Origin: CAZGOM01 sp964542875
Lineage (GTDB): Bacteria > Planctomycetota > Phycisphaerae > Phycisphaerales > Phycisphaeraceae
Assembly (NCBI GenBank): GCA_964542875.1
Contig: CAZIWA010000010.1
Coordinates: 11,871 to 75,870 of the forward strand
Reading direction: 5' to 3'
DNA: 64,000 nucleotides
Shown piece by piece: positions 1 through 9,218 of this stretch (position 1 is the first letter of the stretch; every line of letters starts with the position of its first letter). The notes under the pieces were generated by a model, which saw only the letters and a program-made list of their open reading frames with translations, did not search any database and was not told the origin of the DNA. The translations under genes and the position numbers were made by a program.

Positions 1-638
1 TTGCTGATCTTCTTGGCGGCAATCGCCGCTTTGGCTTCTCCGAGGTTTTTATAGCTGTTCAGTTCCGCCTTGGAAGTGGCTGGGTCCAGCCACAGCATGT
101 AGGTGTTGAACTGCTTGCCCTCCAGCTTGAACGCCATGGCCAGGTCCTGACCGGCGGGTGAGGCCTTGACCTCGGGTTCCGGCACCATATCCAAAGTCCA
201 ATCCACCGTAACGGGCTCGGTGTCCGTCTGGCCGGGCTTGGCATTGGGGATCTGCGCGCGCCAGAACTTCACTTCAGACTGGCGCAGCGGCTTTGGCCCC
301 GTCCGCCATGCCGTCACCACCACAGTGCTCGCCCGCTCCACTTTCGCAGTGATGTTGGTTTTGCCTTCGTGCGGCCACTCCATCACCTTCATTTTGCCGT
401 TGCTGATGGTCATCGCAGTGATGCGCACGCTCAGCCCGCGCGTATTGGTGTCCCCTTCCGGCAGTTTCACTTTCAAGTTGAGCGTGACATTGCCTTTGAT
501 TAAATCCGCCGGGGTTTCGCTGGAAAGGTTCACCCCTGCGGCCGGCTCCGGCTTGTTTTGCGCATGCGTCAGGCCAGGCATGCAAACCAGCAACGCCCCA
601 CAAAGTGCTCCCCTAAGCATAAATCGCGACTTGATCAT
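1..638 (-). CDS. Secreted protein of unknown function, C-terminus cut by window edge
   Basis: This reading frame is open from an ATG at 638 to the left edge, so only the first 212 codons are visible. A Shine-Dalgarno-like AGAGGGTG lies 7 bases before the ATG. The first ~22 residues (MIKSRFMLRGALCGALLVC...THA) form a signal peptide, so the protein is probably exported. The body resembles the next gene upstream (700-1854): both have an 'IKGNV/IKGDV' stretch followed by 'LPEG', then 'KVERAS/KLERAS', 'NAKPGQTDTEP/NPKPGQTDIEP'. The two are tandem paralogues 61 bases apart on one strand, likely one operon. I do not recognise a named domain. A plus-strand open frame at 166-789 overlaps it, but it lacks a signal peptide or any family resemblance. 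Confidence 0.75.
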   Translation of the reverse strand, partial: MIKSRFMLRGALCGALLVCMPGLTHAQNKPEPAAGVNLSSETPADLIKGNVTLNLKVKLPEGDTNTRGLSVRITAMTISNGKMKVMEWPHEGKTNITAKVERASTVVVTAWRTGPKPLRQSEVKFWRAQIPNAKPGQTDTEPVTVDWTLDMVPEPEVKASPAGQDLAMAFKLEGKQFNTYMLWLDPATSKAELNSYKNLGEAKAAIAAKKIS

Positions 639-699
639 GACTGTTCACCCTCTTGTTTTTAGATTGCCCCAACCTCAACCTGTCGACCTCATTGGACGC

Positions 700-1854
700 T
701 TACTGCCCCACAAGGTTCTTGGACCCATCAGGCTGAACCACGATTCTTGCCATCAGCTTAAGGGGTTCCTTGCTCGGGTCTGGGCTTAGCACCAGTTCAT
801 CAAGCTGTAATTTAAAGTACTTGCCGGCCATCTTGCCGTAAAAAATCGGCCCTTTGGCATTGGCCTTGTTGGCGCTGGACATATCCCCCATATCGTTTTG
901 CCGAAAAACCATGTGCTTGCGAAACAAATTCGCATTCTCCGGCGCCTGTGTCATGCGCGGAAAGTCTTCCGTGGGATTTGATACACGCTTGATCAGCAAA
1001 AGCCCGTCGCCCGGTTCGGTCATCCACATTGCGAGATACATCAATCCCTTGGCGCGGCGCTGCCCCTTGGAAACAACCTTGATGGTCCGAACGGGCTCTT
1101 CATCATTGTCGGTTTCATTGGCCCGAATGATCATTGCGCTGGCCACACCTTTGGCAGCCAGGCCCGCCTGAAGGTCCTTGAGGTTGGGGAATGATTCGGT
1201 CTGCGGCTTACCTTCCTTATCAAACCAAATGGCATTCACGTTGAACTGTGTGCCATCAAGCTTCAGGTCCCAGACAAAATCTGTTCCCGTCAGCCCGCCT
1301 TGGGCAATGGGTTCAAGCTCTTTGAGCTCAAGTGTCACATTCAGGTTCACAGGTTCAATATCGGTCTGGCCGGGCTTGGGGTTTGGCAATTCTGCCCGCC
1401 ACATGAACTCCTTGGCGCTCAGTGCGGTTTTCTTATCTTTGCCCTCGGTTTTAGCGTCTCTTCCCGCGGTGAAAACCAGCACGCTGGCGCGCTCCAGCTT
1501 GCCTGAAATTTCTTCCTTGCCAAACTGCGCCCACTCATACAGCTTGGGGCGGCTGTTAAGAACGGTGTACCCCGCAACCCGGACATAAATATCCCGTCCC
1601 ATCTTGGTCCCCTCCGGCAGAACCAGCTTCACGGTGAAGTTCACATCACCCTTGATCATGTCAGGGGGGAACTCGGTTGATAGCTCCACCGGCTTGGCTG
1701 GCTCCACCACAGACGCCGAAGATTTCGCCGCAGGCTTGGCGGCTTTGGCTGGCTTAGGCTTGTCCTGCCCAAACAACAACCCCGGACGCGATCCCGGCGA
1801 AGAACCGGTCAAAACCATCAAAGCAACCATGATTCCAAGGATTTTTCTCATCAT
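700..1854 (-). CDS. Secreted protein of unknown function (paralogue of 1-638)
   Basis: The 384-residue product begins with a signal peptide (MMRKILGIMVALMVLTGSS) followed by a Lys/Ala-rich linker up to about residue 50. The remaining region is rich in beta-strand-type sequence and contains the conserved blocks shared with the downstream paralogue (LERAS, NPKPGQTD). A purine-rich GGAAGAAG about 10 bases upstream of the ATG at 1854 can act as ribosome binding site; a second ATG follows immediately. The gene is divergent from the purM-like gene across 163 bases. No catalytic motif or known domain is visible. An extracytoplasmic location is inferred from the signal peptide; the role is unknown. 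Confidence 0.8.
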   Translation of the reverse strand: MMRKILGIMVALMVLTGSSPGSRPGLLFGQDKPKPAKAAKPAAKSSASVVEPAKPVELSTEFPPDMIKGDVNFTVKLVLPEGTKMGRDIYVRVAGYTVLNSRPKLYEWAQFGKEEISGKLERASVLVFTAGRDAKTEGKDKKTALSAKEFMWRAELPNPKPGQTDIEPVNLNVTLELKELEPIAQGGLTGTDFVWDLKLDGTQFNVNAIWFDKEGKPQTESFPNLKDLQAGLAAKGVASAMIIRANETDNDEEPVRTIKVVSKGQRRAKGLMYLAMWMTEPGDGLLLIKRVSNPTEDFPRMTQAPENANLFRKHMVFRQNDMGDMSSANKANAKGPIFYGKMAGKYFKLQLDELVLSPDPSKEPLKLMARIVVQPDGSKNLVGQ

Positions 1855-2017
1855 TGTGCTGTCTTCTTCCTATAGACCCCGCCAAAGGTAACCAACCTAT
1901 GTTATCCCTTCATCTCACAGACGGCCCAGCCTCTTTCCGGTTCACGCCACATCATGAAAACACAACGCCCGGCGTCGGGGTAAAATCTCTCCTTCACCCC
2001 TACAGGACCCGCTCGTC

Positions 2018-3124
2018 ATGACCGGCAAAATGAAATACGACCAGACGGTCAATTACGACACGCTCGACCTCTTCAAACGCGCCTGCCAGGTGGCCGCGGC
2101 CCAAACCACCCCCAACCTCACCAGGCACGGCATCAAAGAGGCTCCCTCCATCCGAGGCGAAAGCGTCTACCTCTTCGAAACCGAAAACGAATACCTCGCC
2201 CACGTGGAAGAAGCCCTGGGCACTAAAACCGTCGTCGCCGACGCTTTGTACAAGCTCACCGGTAAGAGCTACTACCGGAATGTCGCCATCGATGACGTCT
2301 CCACCATCGTCAATGACCTTTGCGTTTGCGGCGCCCTGCCCGTCTCCGTTGCCATGTATGCCGCAGTGGGCGACGGGGCCTACTTCGCCGACGACACCCG
2401 CAGAAACGACCTCGCCCAAGGCTTTGCCGAAGGCTGCCAGCTTGCCGGCGCCACTTGGTCCGGCGGGGAAACCCAAACCCTGCGCGACATCATCAAGCCC
2501 GACGCGCTCATTCTCGGCGGGTCCGCCATCGGGCGAATCTCTCCCAAAAATCTCCGCATCCCCTGCGTTGTCAACGACGGCGACGACATCATCCTCTTCG
2601 CCAGTTCGGGCGTGCATACAAACGGCCTCACCATGTGCCGTTCTGTTGCCCAGAAGCTACCCCAGGGCTACCTCACGCCCCTGGCTGACGGCCAAACCTA
2701 CGGCCAGGCCCTGCTGGCCCCGTCAGTCATCTACACCCGCTTCATCGCTGACTGCCAGGCTCAGGGCATCAGCATCAATTACGCCGTCCATGTGACCGGG
2801 CACGGCTGGCGCAAACTCATGCGCCTCAGCGAGCCTTTCGTTTACAAGCTTCACTTCGTACCACCGGCCCAGCAGGTTTTCAAAACCCTCATGGACACGG
2901 AAAACCTTGACCTTTACGAAGCCTACGGCACCTTCAACATGGGTGTGGGCTTTGCCGTCTATGTCTCCCCAAGCGACACACAGCGCATCCTTAAAACCGC
3001 ACAGGCAGGCGGCTTCACCGCGTGGCACGCCGGCAAGGTTCATAAGGAAGGCGGCCGCAAGGCCGTCGAAATCACCCCACTGAAAATCACCTACGAAGCG
3101 GACACCCTCAACATCCGCAACTAA
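2018..3124 (+). CDS. purM: Phosphoribosylformylglycinamidine cyclo-ligase-like protein (divergent AIR synthetase)
   Basis: The 368-residue protein carries PurM-family landmarks: AGATWSGGETQTL (family GGETAEM region), FASSGVHTNGLTMCR (SSGLHSNGYSL region), HVTGHGWRKLMR (HITGGGL region) and GTFNMGVGFAVYV (FNMGIGM). AIR synthetase closes the imidazole ring of FGAM with ATP in purine synthesis, in the cytosol. The usual SGTDGVGTKL loop near the N-terminus is not recognisable; that region instead reads FETENEYLAHVEEALGTKT. The length is slightly above the usual ~345. A GGA-containing site precedes the ATG by about 10 bases. It is monocistronic, with a perfect hairpin terminator downstream. Because the N-terminal loop is divergent, a PurM-related protein with another substrate cannot be excluded. 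Confidence 0.8.
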   Translation: MTGKMKYDQTVNYDTLDLFKRACQVAAAQTTPNLTRHGIKEAPSIRGESVYLFETENEYLAHVEEALGTKTVVADALYKLTGKSYYRNVAIDDVSTIVNDLCVCGALPVSVAMYAAVGDGAYFADDTRRNDLAQGFAEGCQLAGATWSGGETQTLRDIIKPDALILGGSAIGRISPKNLRIPCVVNDGDDIILFASSGVHTNGLTMCRSVAQKLPQGYLTPLADGQTYGQALLAPSVIYTRFIADCQAQGISINYAVHVTGHGWRKLMRLSEPFVYKLHFVPPAQQVFKTLMDTENLDLYEAYGTFNMGVGFAVYVSPSDTQRILKTAQAGGFTAWHAGKVHKEGGRKAVEITPLKITYEADTLNIRN

Positions 3125-3159
3125 CGGACTTTTCAAAAACTCACCGGCCCCTTTTGTGT

Positions 3160-3199
3160 ATGCCCTGCTCGTCTCTTCACGAGCAGGGCATTTCCTTTA
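3160..3199 (+). terminator. Intrinsic terminator of the purM-like gene
   Basis: A perfect 13-bp stem (3160-3172 with 3179-3191, ATGCCCTGCTCGT and its complement) with loop CTCTTC is followed by TTCCTTT. It lies 36 bases after the stop codon of the plus-strand gene. Confidence 0.85.
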
Positions 3200-3252
3200 T
3201 GCACACTGCCGCGCGTGCCCGCAGACGCACGTGTGGTCCTCCGCCTGACAGG

Positions 3253-3303
3253 ATGAAAAATACAAGAGGCACGGATCCGTTCGACGATCTGTGCCTCTTG
3301 ATT
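3253..3303 (-). terminator. Intrinsic terminator of the 1,890-residue repeat protein gene
   Basis: Read on the minus strand, CAAGAGGCAC at 3300-3291 pairs with its complement at 3263-3272, with a mostly paired extension towards the loop, and is followed by TATTTTT. It begins about 25 bases after the stop codon at 3326. Confidence 0.8.
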
Positions 3304-3325
3304 TACCGATTAAACTCAACCCGCA

Positions 3326-5275
3326 TTACACCTTCGTCCAGGTGGTCTGCCCGTCGTTGCTGAATGTCGCGGCCCCAGACAGCGTCTCAATGCCTGATCC
3401 CAGCACGGTCAGTTGATACACGCCCGCACTCAAGCTCAGCGATGAAGGAAGGCCGATCACGAAGCTCAACGGATTCGTTGTGGATTGTGTGATCGTGATC
3501 GCGCTGGTGGCCAGGTTCGCCCCGCCATTGAGGGTCAAAACGATGTCCTGCCAGTTGAATGAGCTCACGTTGATTTGCGTGCCGAATGTAATTGTCATGC
3601 TCGTCAATGCGATGGTTCGCGGCGTCGGATACGCCATCATGCTCATGATCTTGGCCTGCATCACCCACGATGTATGCCCATCATTGGCAAACGGTACGCC
3701 TGACACCGTCTGGATCCCTGCACCCAGGACCGTCAGGTCGTAGCTGCCGGGGTCACCCGTCATCGTGGCAGGAAAGTAAATGATCCGGATCAGTGGATCG
3801 TTGGGGGTCGTTGTGATGGTTATCGCACTGGTGGCCAGATTCGCCCCGCCGTCTCGGGTAAGAACAATGTCTTCCCAGGTGAAAGATGATGCGTCGATCT
3901 GTGTGCCGAACTTCACCGTGGTGCTTGTCAATGCCGCGGTTCGCGGCGTTGTGTAGGCAGGCATGCTGGTGATCTTGGCTTCCATCACCCAGGATGTCTG
4001 CCCATCGTTGATGAACGGTGCGCCGGAAACCGTCTGAATGGTGGCGCCATTCACCGTCAACTGGTACGTGCCAGGATCATCCGTCAACGAGGCTGGCAGA
4101 TAGATCACGTAGTTGAGCGGATTGGTGGTCGACTGCCTGATCGTGATATCGCTGGTGGCGATGTTTGCCCCGCCGTTAAGCGTGAGGACAATGTCCTCCC
4201 AGGTGAATGTGGAAACATCAATCTGCGTGCCGAATGTCACCGAAGTGCTTGTCAGCGCAGTGGTCCGAGGTGTGGAGTAGCTCGTCATGCCCGCAATCTT
4301 GGCCTGCATGATCCAGCTGGTCTGGACATCATTGATGAATGCCGCACCGGAAACTGCCTGAATACCAGCACCGGCAACAGTGAGTTGGTAAGTGCCGGGA
4401 TCATCGGTCAGATCCGTCGGCAGATTAATCACGTACACCAGCGGATTGGTGGCCGATTGGGTAATGGTGATCCCGCTGGTGACCAGATTCGCTCCGCCGT
4501 CACGGGTAAGCGTGATGTCTTCCCATGTGAACGTCGCAGGATTGATCTGCGTGCCAAACGTTACTGACGTACTCGTCAGCGCAGCGGTCCGCGGCGCGCT
4601 GTAGGCGGTGATGGCGTTGATCTTCGCCTGCATCGTCCAGGATGTCTGGACATTGTTCATGAACGCAACCCCGGAAACCGTCTGGATGCCCGCACCCGTC
4701 ACGGTGAGTTGATATACGCCAGGGTCATCGGTAAGCGCCGCGGGAAGGTTGATCACGTAGACCAGCGGATTCGTGGCCGACTGAGTAATGGTGATCCCGC
4801 TGGTGGCCAGGTTCGCCCCGCCATTGAGAGTCAGTGTGATGTCTTCCCAATTGAACGTCGCTGCATCGATCTGCGTGCCGAACGTCACCGAAGTGCTCGT
4901 CAGCGCGGTGGTCCGTGGCGCACTGTAGGTGGTGATGCTGGTCATCATTGCCTGCATCGTCCACGTCGTGCTCTTATTGTTGGAATAAGCCCGATTGGCC
5001 AGCGAATTGATACCCGCACCGTTCACCGTCAACTGGTAAACGCCAGGATCATCGGTAAGCGCTGCGGGAATGCTGATCGTGTACAACGTGGGATCAGAAG
5101 CCGATTGTGTGATGATGATTGCGCTTGTTGCCAGGTTCGCACCGCCATTAAGCGTGAGGGCGATATCCTCCCAGGTAAATGTCGCATTCTCTGCCGCTGC
5201 GGTGAACCTGACCGACACGCTCGTCACCGGCGTGGTGCGCGGTGTGCTGAAGGTCGTCAATGTGGAAACAGTAGG
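3326..5275 (-). repeat. Six tandem ~324-base repeats encoding Ig-like modules
   Basis: The segment GCCAGGTTCGCCCCGCC and close variants recur near 3510, 3835, 4163, 4485, 4808 and 5130, i.e. about every 320-325 bases. Flanking sequence is also strongly conserved between units, which suggests recent duplication or homogenisation. Confidence 0.85.
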
Positions 5276-8200
5276 TGCCGTACCCACCACCTGAATCGTT
5301 ACGGCAGCGCTGTCTGACGACACCGCGCCAAACCCATCAGTCGTCCGGGCCTTGAGCGTATGCGCGCCGTTGGCCAGGGTGCCAAGCACGATCTCGTAAT
5401 GACCTTCGGCATCGACAACACCGGAGCCTCGGAGGGTGCTGCCTTCATAGATCTGCACCGTAGATCCCGGCATCCCGGTCCCCACCACCGCAGGTGTGAC
5501 AGACGGGGTATACCCAGACCCGGGCACTCCTTGAGACCCGGCGGCCAATGCTGGAGTCGAAGGTGTGCTTAACACCACCGACCAGGAAGTCTCTCCCCCC
5601 GTTGCCAGAACGTTGCCATGTTCGTCGGTCACGCCACCATCCACCAGGGCCAGGGTGTATGAACCTGCTTTGTTGGTCAGGCCCGCAAACCCGGAGATCC
5701 GATAGGTGCTGCCTGAAACCAGAGTTAACGTCAGCGCAGTTTCCTCGGTTACCAGGTTTGCCCCGTCGTTATGGGTCAGCACAATGGATTCCCAGTTAAA
5801 GCTGGCGATATCCACGGCTTGGCTAAACTGCACATCGACGGATCCCACTCCCAACGGTGCAGGCTCGCCAACCGCCACAAAGCCTTCCAATTCGAACGGC
5901 ACTTCAAGCGTGTACAAACGCGACCGTATCTCATAGTTTGATGCAGCATCCTTCGTATCCCAGCTCACGACGATCTGCCCACCCGGCGCGACGGTGACAT
6001 GTGAATTTGCTGTACCCGTCTCTGTCGCACCGCTCACCAATTCCGGGGTGCCAATTGGCGTTCCATCAGGGGCATACCGCTGGATATAAACGGCGAAAGT
6101 CGAGGAGTCTTCTGATGTCTCTGCCCATGAAACAGTGAATGTGCCGTCTGCAGCCATCCCTACATCCGGCGAAACCTGCCTGCCCGTCCCGGCGTTGACC
6201 GTCAACACACCATCGGCCGGGGCGCCTGAAGCATCAAATCGCTGGAGATAGACATTGCCGTCACTACCCTCAAGTTTCGCCCACACCGCAACAAAGCTGC
6301 CATTGCCCGCGATAGCGACGGAAGGCGTATTGGTTCCCGTGGTGCTGGCAACATCAATCAACGGTCCTGAGGTCGAACCATAGGTAGACCGACGAATAAA
6401 AAGATCTGCGGTCGGCCATGTCCACAGCGTTACGGATGATCCATCGCCGGGGTCAACCGCAGTTCCCATAAACCCGTTCGCGGCTGTATTGGGAATCGTG
6501 CCGAGTTGAATTTCGCCGCCAATCCGAGTGCCTTGCGCATCAAAGCGCTGCCCGCGCACTGCCCGATCCAGGCTGGGGCTTGCAACCAGGGAATCAACCC
6601 ATGCCACCACAAATCCACCTGCGGCATCATGGGAAACACTGGGCGCCTGCTGCACTGACTGGGTTGTCGTATTCACAATGAACTCATCGCCCAGCGGATT
6701 CCCCGCAGCGTCAAAACGCCGGGCAAATACATCCGGCCCGCTTGGCGAAGGCGTGTTAATACCCATCCAGGTCACGACAAATGAGCCGTCGGGGGCCACC
6801 GATACACTGGGATCCACCCGCGTGGCGACCGCCGTGCTGGAATTCACCACGAACTCATTTCCCAACGCAACGCCATCCGCGCCGACTCTGCGCCCCAGGA
6901 TCTTGCCTGCGGTGTTGCCGGCCACATCACGATGTTCCCATGTAATCACATACGACCCATCCGACGCCACAGCCACATCGGAATCGGTGTCCAATTCACC
7001 TGCGGCAAACTGATTGGCCACCAGTGTCGGCCCGACAGCTTTCAGCGCGCTCCCTGGAGTTGCCACAGACCAAAGACCAAGCGTAGCCAGAGTCCAATAG
7101 CCGGTTTCATCCGCCACCTTCACCACGGCGGTTCCCATGCCTATCGCATCAGGGCTCAGCGTCACCCTCATTACCGCGTCGCTCACCATCTCCACATCAA
7201 ACAGGCTGAGATTGCTGCTGCTGACAAGGGTGTAGACCAGATCCTTGGAACTGCTCACGTCATCAGCGAAGTAAGCGCTTAAATCCACATCCAAAGGCGC
7301 CGCATTTTGATGCATCACAATCCGCGGAACGCTCGCCAGCGAAGGACGGTCATTGAAGGTGAAAATCTGCGCGACGGTGTTTTGAGAGCTTGTCAGATTC
7401 GACATGAAATACGCCACAAGCCGGCCATCAGCCAGGGTGGCAAGGTCCATTCCGGTAACACCGGTGGGATTGTTGGCGTTGATCTTGAATGCCGCGCCGA
7501 CTGTAATTCCCTTGGCATCATAGGCCTGAGCCATAAAGGATGTGCCCGAGAGCCATGACATCACAAATCCGCCTCCTTTCAGCATCGTCAATGAAGGCCG
7601 GAAAGTTGGCCCGGTAAGCGCCGGAGTAAACGTGATGGGCGTGTGCCCCACCACTGCTTCATAGTCCGCGCCATAAACGCGCCAATGGATGGTCGGCAAA
7701 TTAGGCGACACCGCCGGCAATAGCATTTGCGACCAGGCCACGGCAAAACCGCCTCCTTCCAGCGCCGTCACGTCAGAGTGCAGTTGGCTCGAAGGCAAAA
7801 GCCGTGATCCCACAATGATGGTCGACGTGACCGGCGTGCCATTCACCCCAAATACGCGAGCACTCATGTCCCAGGCGCCGTATGTGTTGTTGAACGCTTC
7901 CCAGGTCACAACAAAACGATTGCCTTCCAGCTTTGCGGCCTGAACGCTGTTTGCCTGCGTATCCACACCAGCGATGTCAATCGCAGAACCGATAGGCCCT
8001 GCGGCATCAAACAATTGAGCTTTGGGAGTGTAAGCGGTAGCCGATGGAATCGCGTGTTCCTGAAGCCAGGTGACGGCAAAACCGTTATCAGCCAGAGCCG
8101 TCACCCCAACACCTTTTCGATTCTCACTCGCCACGGTTATCGGCACACGCTGCGCACTTCCTTGAAGCGTGCCTGTCGCATCAAAATGCTTCACAAACAA

Positions 8201-8998
8201 CTGATTGGTATTGATCGATAAGGTGGGTTCCAGCACGTAATCCGCATAGGCAACAACAAATCCACCGCCCGAAAGCCCCGCCACGCTGATCTTGTCATCG
8301 GAGTAGAACGATTTATTCGCCGCCACCAGGAAGGCGCTGCCAAGAGGCGCATCGGCCTCATCAAAAATACGGGCATACACGCCTTGGCCCGGCACGCTCC
8401 ACACGTTCACAAACCCACCCTCGGCCAGCGCCGCTACCTTGGGCGCAACGAACGAAGCCGTTGACGTGCTGATCGAGCTGACGATCAGTTCCTGTCCGTC
8501 AAGGTTCACGCCTTGCGTACCGTGGATCTCAAGGGTCAACGGCGCGCTGGCCTTTTGCCCATCTCCGTCCAGGGCGTTAAGCACCAATTTCAGATTGCCA
8601 TTTTCCTGACTTTGGGTATTGAGGGTGAGGACCCCGCCGGTGAGGTTTTGTCCTGTCACCAAAGTCTGATTAGTGATGGATTTAGTGCCTGAAAGGGTAT
8701 ACGAGAACGTCAATGCGCCATCATCGGCAAAGAGCGTGTTGAGATTCAGCACCAGATCATTCCCGGCCACCACTTCGATGGGAGCGGTGCCGCCGATGTA
8801 GGTTGGCACCGCAGACATCATTTGCCTTGCTTCCATGCCTTCCAGCGTCATCGCCGCCGGTGCCGGCATACCCGGCTTCACATACCGCTGAAGAAACAAA
8901 TTGAGCCGCCGACCCAGGCTCATCGCCTGGGTTTTCCCAGTGTTGGTCTGCATAGGTTCCCCTGAACTTTGGAGTGAAGAAAAAGATGAAAAAACCAT
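3326..8998 (-). CDS. Giant secreted/surface protein with LEPR-XLL-like motif and six C-terminal Ig-like repeats
   Basis: The 1,890-residue product has an N-terminal segment with the motif LEGMEARQMMS at residues 52-62, resembling the planctomycete LEPR-XLL sorting motif. A cadherin-like segment (residues ~65-150) follows, then a long region of ~50-residue propeller-like units of the type GGFVVAW...RxFDAxGxPLG, then two bacterial Ig-like segments (~1140-1330), and finally six near-identical ~108-residue repeats with the core F(T/N)WEDI(T/V)LT(L/R)(N/D)GGANLATS. I see no dockerin, PEP-CTERM or sortase signal at the C-terminus. The ATG at 8998 has GGGGAGG 7 bases upstream; a second ATG at 8953 also has AGGGG 5 bases upstream, so either start is possible. 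It is a paralogue of the 14354-24604 protein. Surface adhesion or matrix function is inferred only. Confidence 0.85.
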   Translation of the reverse strand: MVFSSFSSLQSSGEPMQTNTGKTQAMSLGRRLNLFLQRYVKPGMPAPAAMTLEGMEARQMMSAVPTYIGGTAPIEVVAGNDLVLNLNTLFADDGALTFSYTLSGTKSITNQTLVTGQNLTGGVLTLNTQSQENGNLKLVLNALDGDGQKASAPLTLEIHGTQGVNLDGQELIVSSISTSTASFVAPKVAALAEGGFVNVWSVPGQGVYARIFDEADAPLGSAFLVAANKSFYSDDKISVAGLSGGGFVVAYADYVLEPTLSINTNQLFVKHFDATGTLQGSAQRVPITVASENRKGVGVTALADNGFAVTWLQEHAIPSATAYTPKAQLFDAAGPIGSAIDIAGVDTQANSVQAAKLEGNRFVVTWEAFNNTYGAWDMSARVFGVNGTPVTSTIIVGSRLLPSSQLHSDVTALEGGGFAVAWSQMLLPAVSPNLPTIHWRVYGADYEAVVGHTPITFTPALTGPTFRPSLTMLKGGGFVMSWLSGTSFMAQAYDAKGITVGAAFKINANNPTGVTGMDLATLADGRLVAYFMSNLTSSQNTVAQIFTFNDRPSLASVPRIVMHQNAAPLDVDLSAYFADDVSSSKDLVYTLVSSSNLSLFDVEMVSDAVMRVTLSPDAIGMGTAVVKVADETGYWTLATLGLWSVATPGSALKAVGPTLVANQFAAGELDTDSDVAVASDGSYVITWEHRDVAGNTAGKILGRRVGADGVALGNEFVVNSSTAVATRVDPSVSVAPDGSFVVTWMGINTPSPSGPDVFARRFDAAGNPLGDEFIVNTTTQSVQQAPSVSHDAAGGFVVAWVDSLVASPSLDRAVRGQRFDAQGTRIGGEIQLGTIPNTAANGFMGTAVDPGDGSSVTLWTWPTADLFIRRSTYGSTSGPLIDVASTTGTNTPSVAIAGNGSFVAVWAKLEGSDGNVYLQRFDASGAPADGVLTVNAGTGRQVSPDVGMAADGTFTVSWAETSEDSSTFAVYIQRYAPDGTPIGTPELVSGATETGTANSHVTVAPGGQIVVSWDTKDAASNYEIRSRLYTLEVPFELEGFVAVGEPAPLGVGSVDVQFSQAVDIASFNWESIVLTHNDGANLVTEETALTLTLVSGSTYRISGFAGLTNKAGSYTLALVDGGVTDEHGNVLATGGETSWSVVLSTPSTPALAAGSQGVPGSGYTPSVTPAVVGTGMPGSTVQIYEGSTLRGSGVVDAEGHYEIVLGTLANGAHTLKARTTDGFGAVSSDSAAVTIQVVGTAPTVSTLTTFSTPRTTPVTSVSVRFTAAAENATFTWEDIALTLNGGANLATSAIIITQSASDPTLYTISIPAALTDDPGVYQLTVNGAGINSLANRAYSNNKSTTWTMQAMMTSITTYSAPRTTALTSTSVTFGTQIDAATFNWEDITLTLNGGANLATSGITITQSATNPLVYVINLPAALTDDPGVYQLTVTGAGIQTVSGVAFMNNVQTSWTMQAKINAITAYSAPRTAALTSTSVTFGTQINPATFTWEDITLTRDGGANLVTSGITITQSATNPLVYVINLPTDLTDDPGTYQLTVAGAGIQAVSGAAFINDVQTSWIMQAKIAGMTSYSTPRTTALTSTSVTFGTQIDVSTFTWEDIVLTLNGGANIATSDITIRQSTTNPLNYVIYLPASLTDDPGTYQLTVNGATIQTVSGAPFINDGQTSWVMEAKITSMPAYTTPRTAALTSTTVKFGTQIDASSFTWEDIVLTRDGGANLATSAITITTTPNDPLIRIIYFPATMTGDPGSYDLTVLGAGIQTVSGVPFANDGHTSWVMQAKIMSMMAYPTPRTIALTSMTITFGTQINVSSFNWQDIVLTLNGGANLATSAITITQSTTNPLSFVIGLPSSLSLSAGVYQLTVLGSGIETLSGAATFSNDGQTTWTKV

Positions 8999-9086
8999 AA
9001 CAATGCCTCCCCGGTTAGGCGTTAATGTTCGACAATCTGTAATTGGGACCCGGAATCAAGAATCGTGAGCCCCTGGAATAAAGGTG

Positions 9087-9116
9087 CAATACGATACTAA
9101 CTAATCGTATTGTCAA
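9087..9116 (-). promoter_or_regulatory. Promoter -35 element with overlapping 9-bp inverted repeat
   Basis: On the minus strand a consensus TTGACA (9116-9111) is directly overlapped by a perfect inverted repeat, CAATACGAT (9087-9095) and ATCGTATTG (9104-9112), separated by 8 bases. The repeat fills the space where the -10 spacer and -10 hexamer (weak match CGTATT at 17-base spacing) would lie. It is ~90 bases upstream of the 1,890-residue gene. The arrangement looks like an operator for a dimeric repressor. Confidence 0.55.
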
Positions 9117-9165
9117 CGCAAGAGCATTTCAAGAGAAAACCCTAACAAAAACCTAAATATGAAAT

Positions 9166-9196
9166 AAAACACCCCGATATGCATCGGGGTGTTTTT
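9166..9196 (-). terminator. Intrinsic terminator of typA
   Basis: A perfect 13-bp stem (9166-9178 with 9183-9195, AAAACACCCCGAT) with a 4-base loop has A/T runs on both sides, so it can act in both directions. It lies 23 bases after the typA stop on the minus strand. Confidence 0.85.
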
Positions 9197-9218
9197 ACTA
9201 GATTTTGAAGGATCGAGC

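Noticed and set aside
166..789. Plus-strand open frame of 207 codons
   Set aside because: It overlaps the minus-strand gene (1-638) which has a signal peptide, ribosome site and a paralogue next door; the plus frame has no family resemblance.
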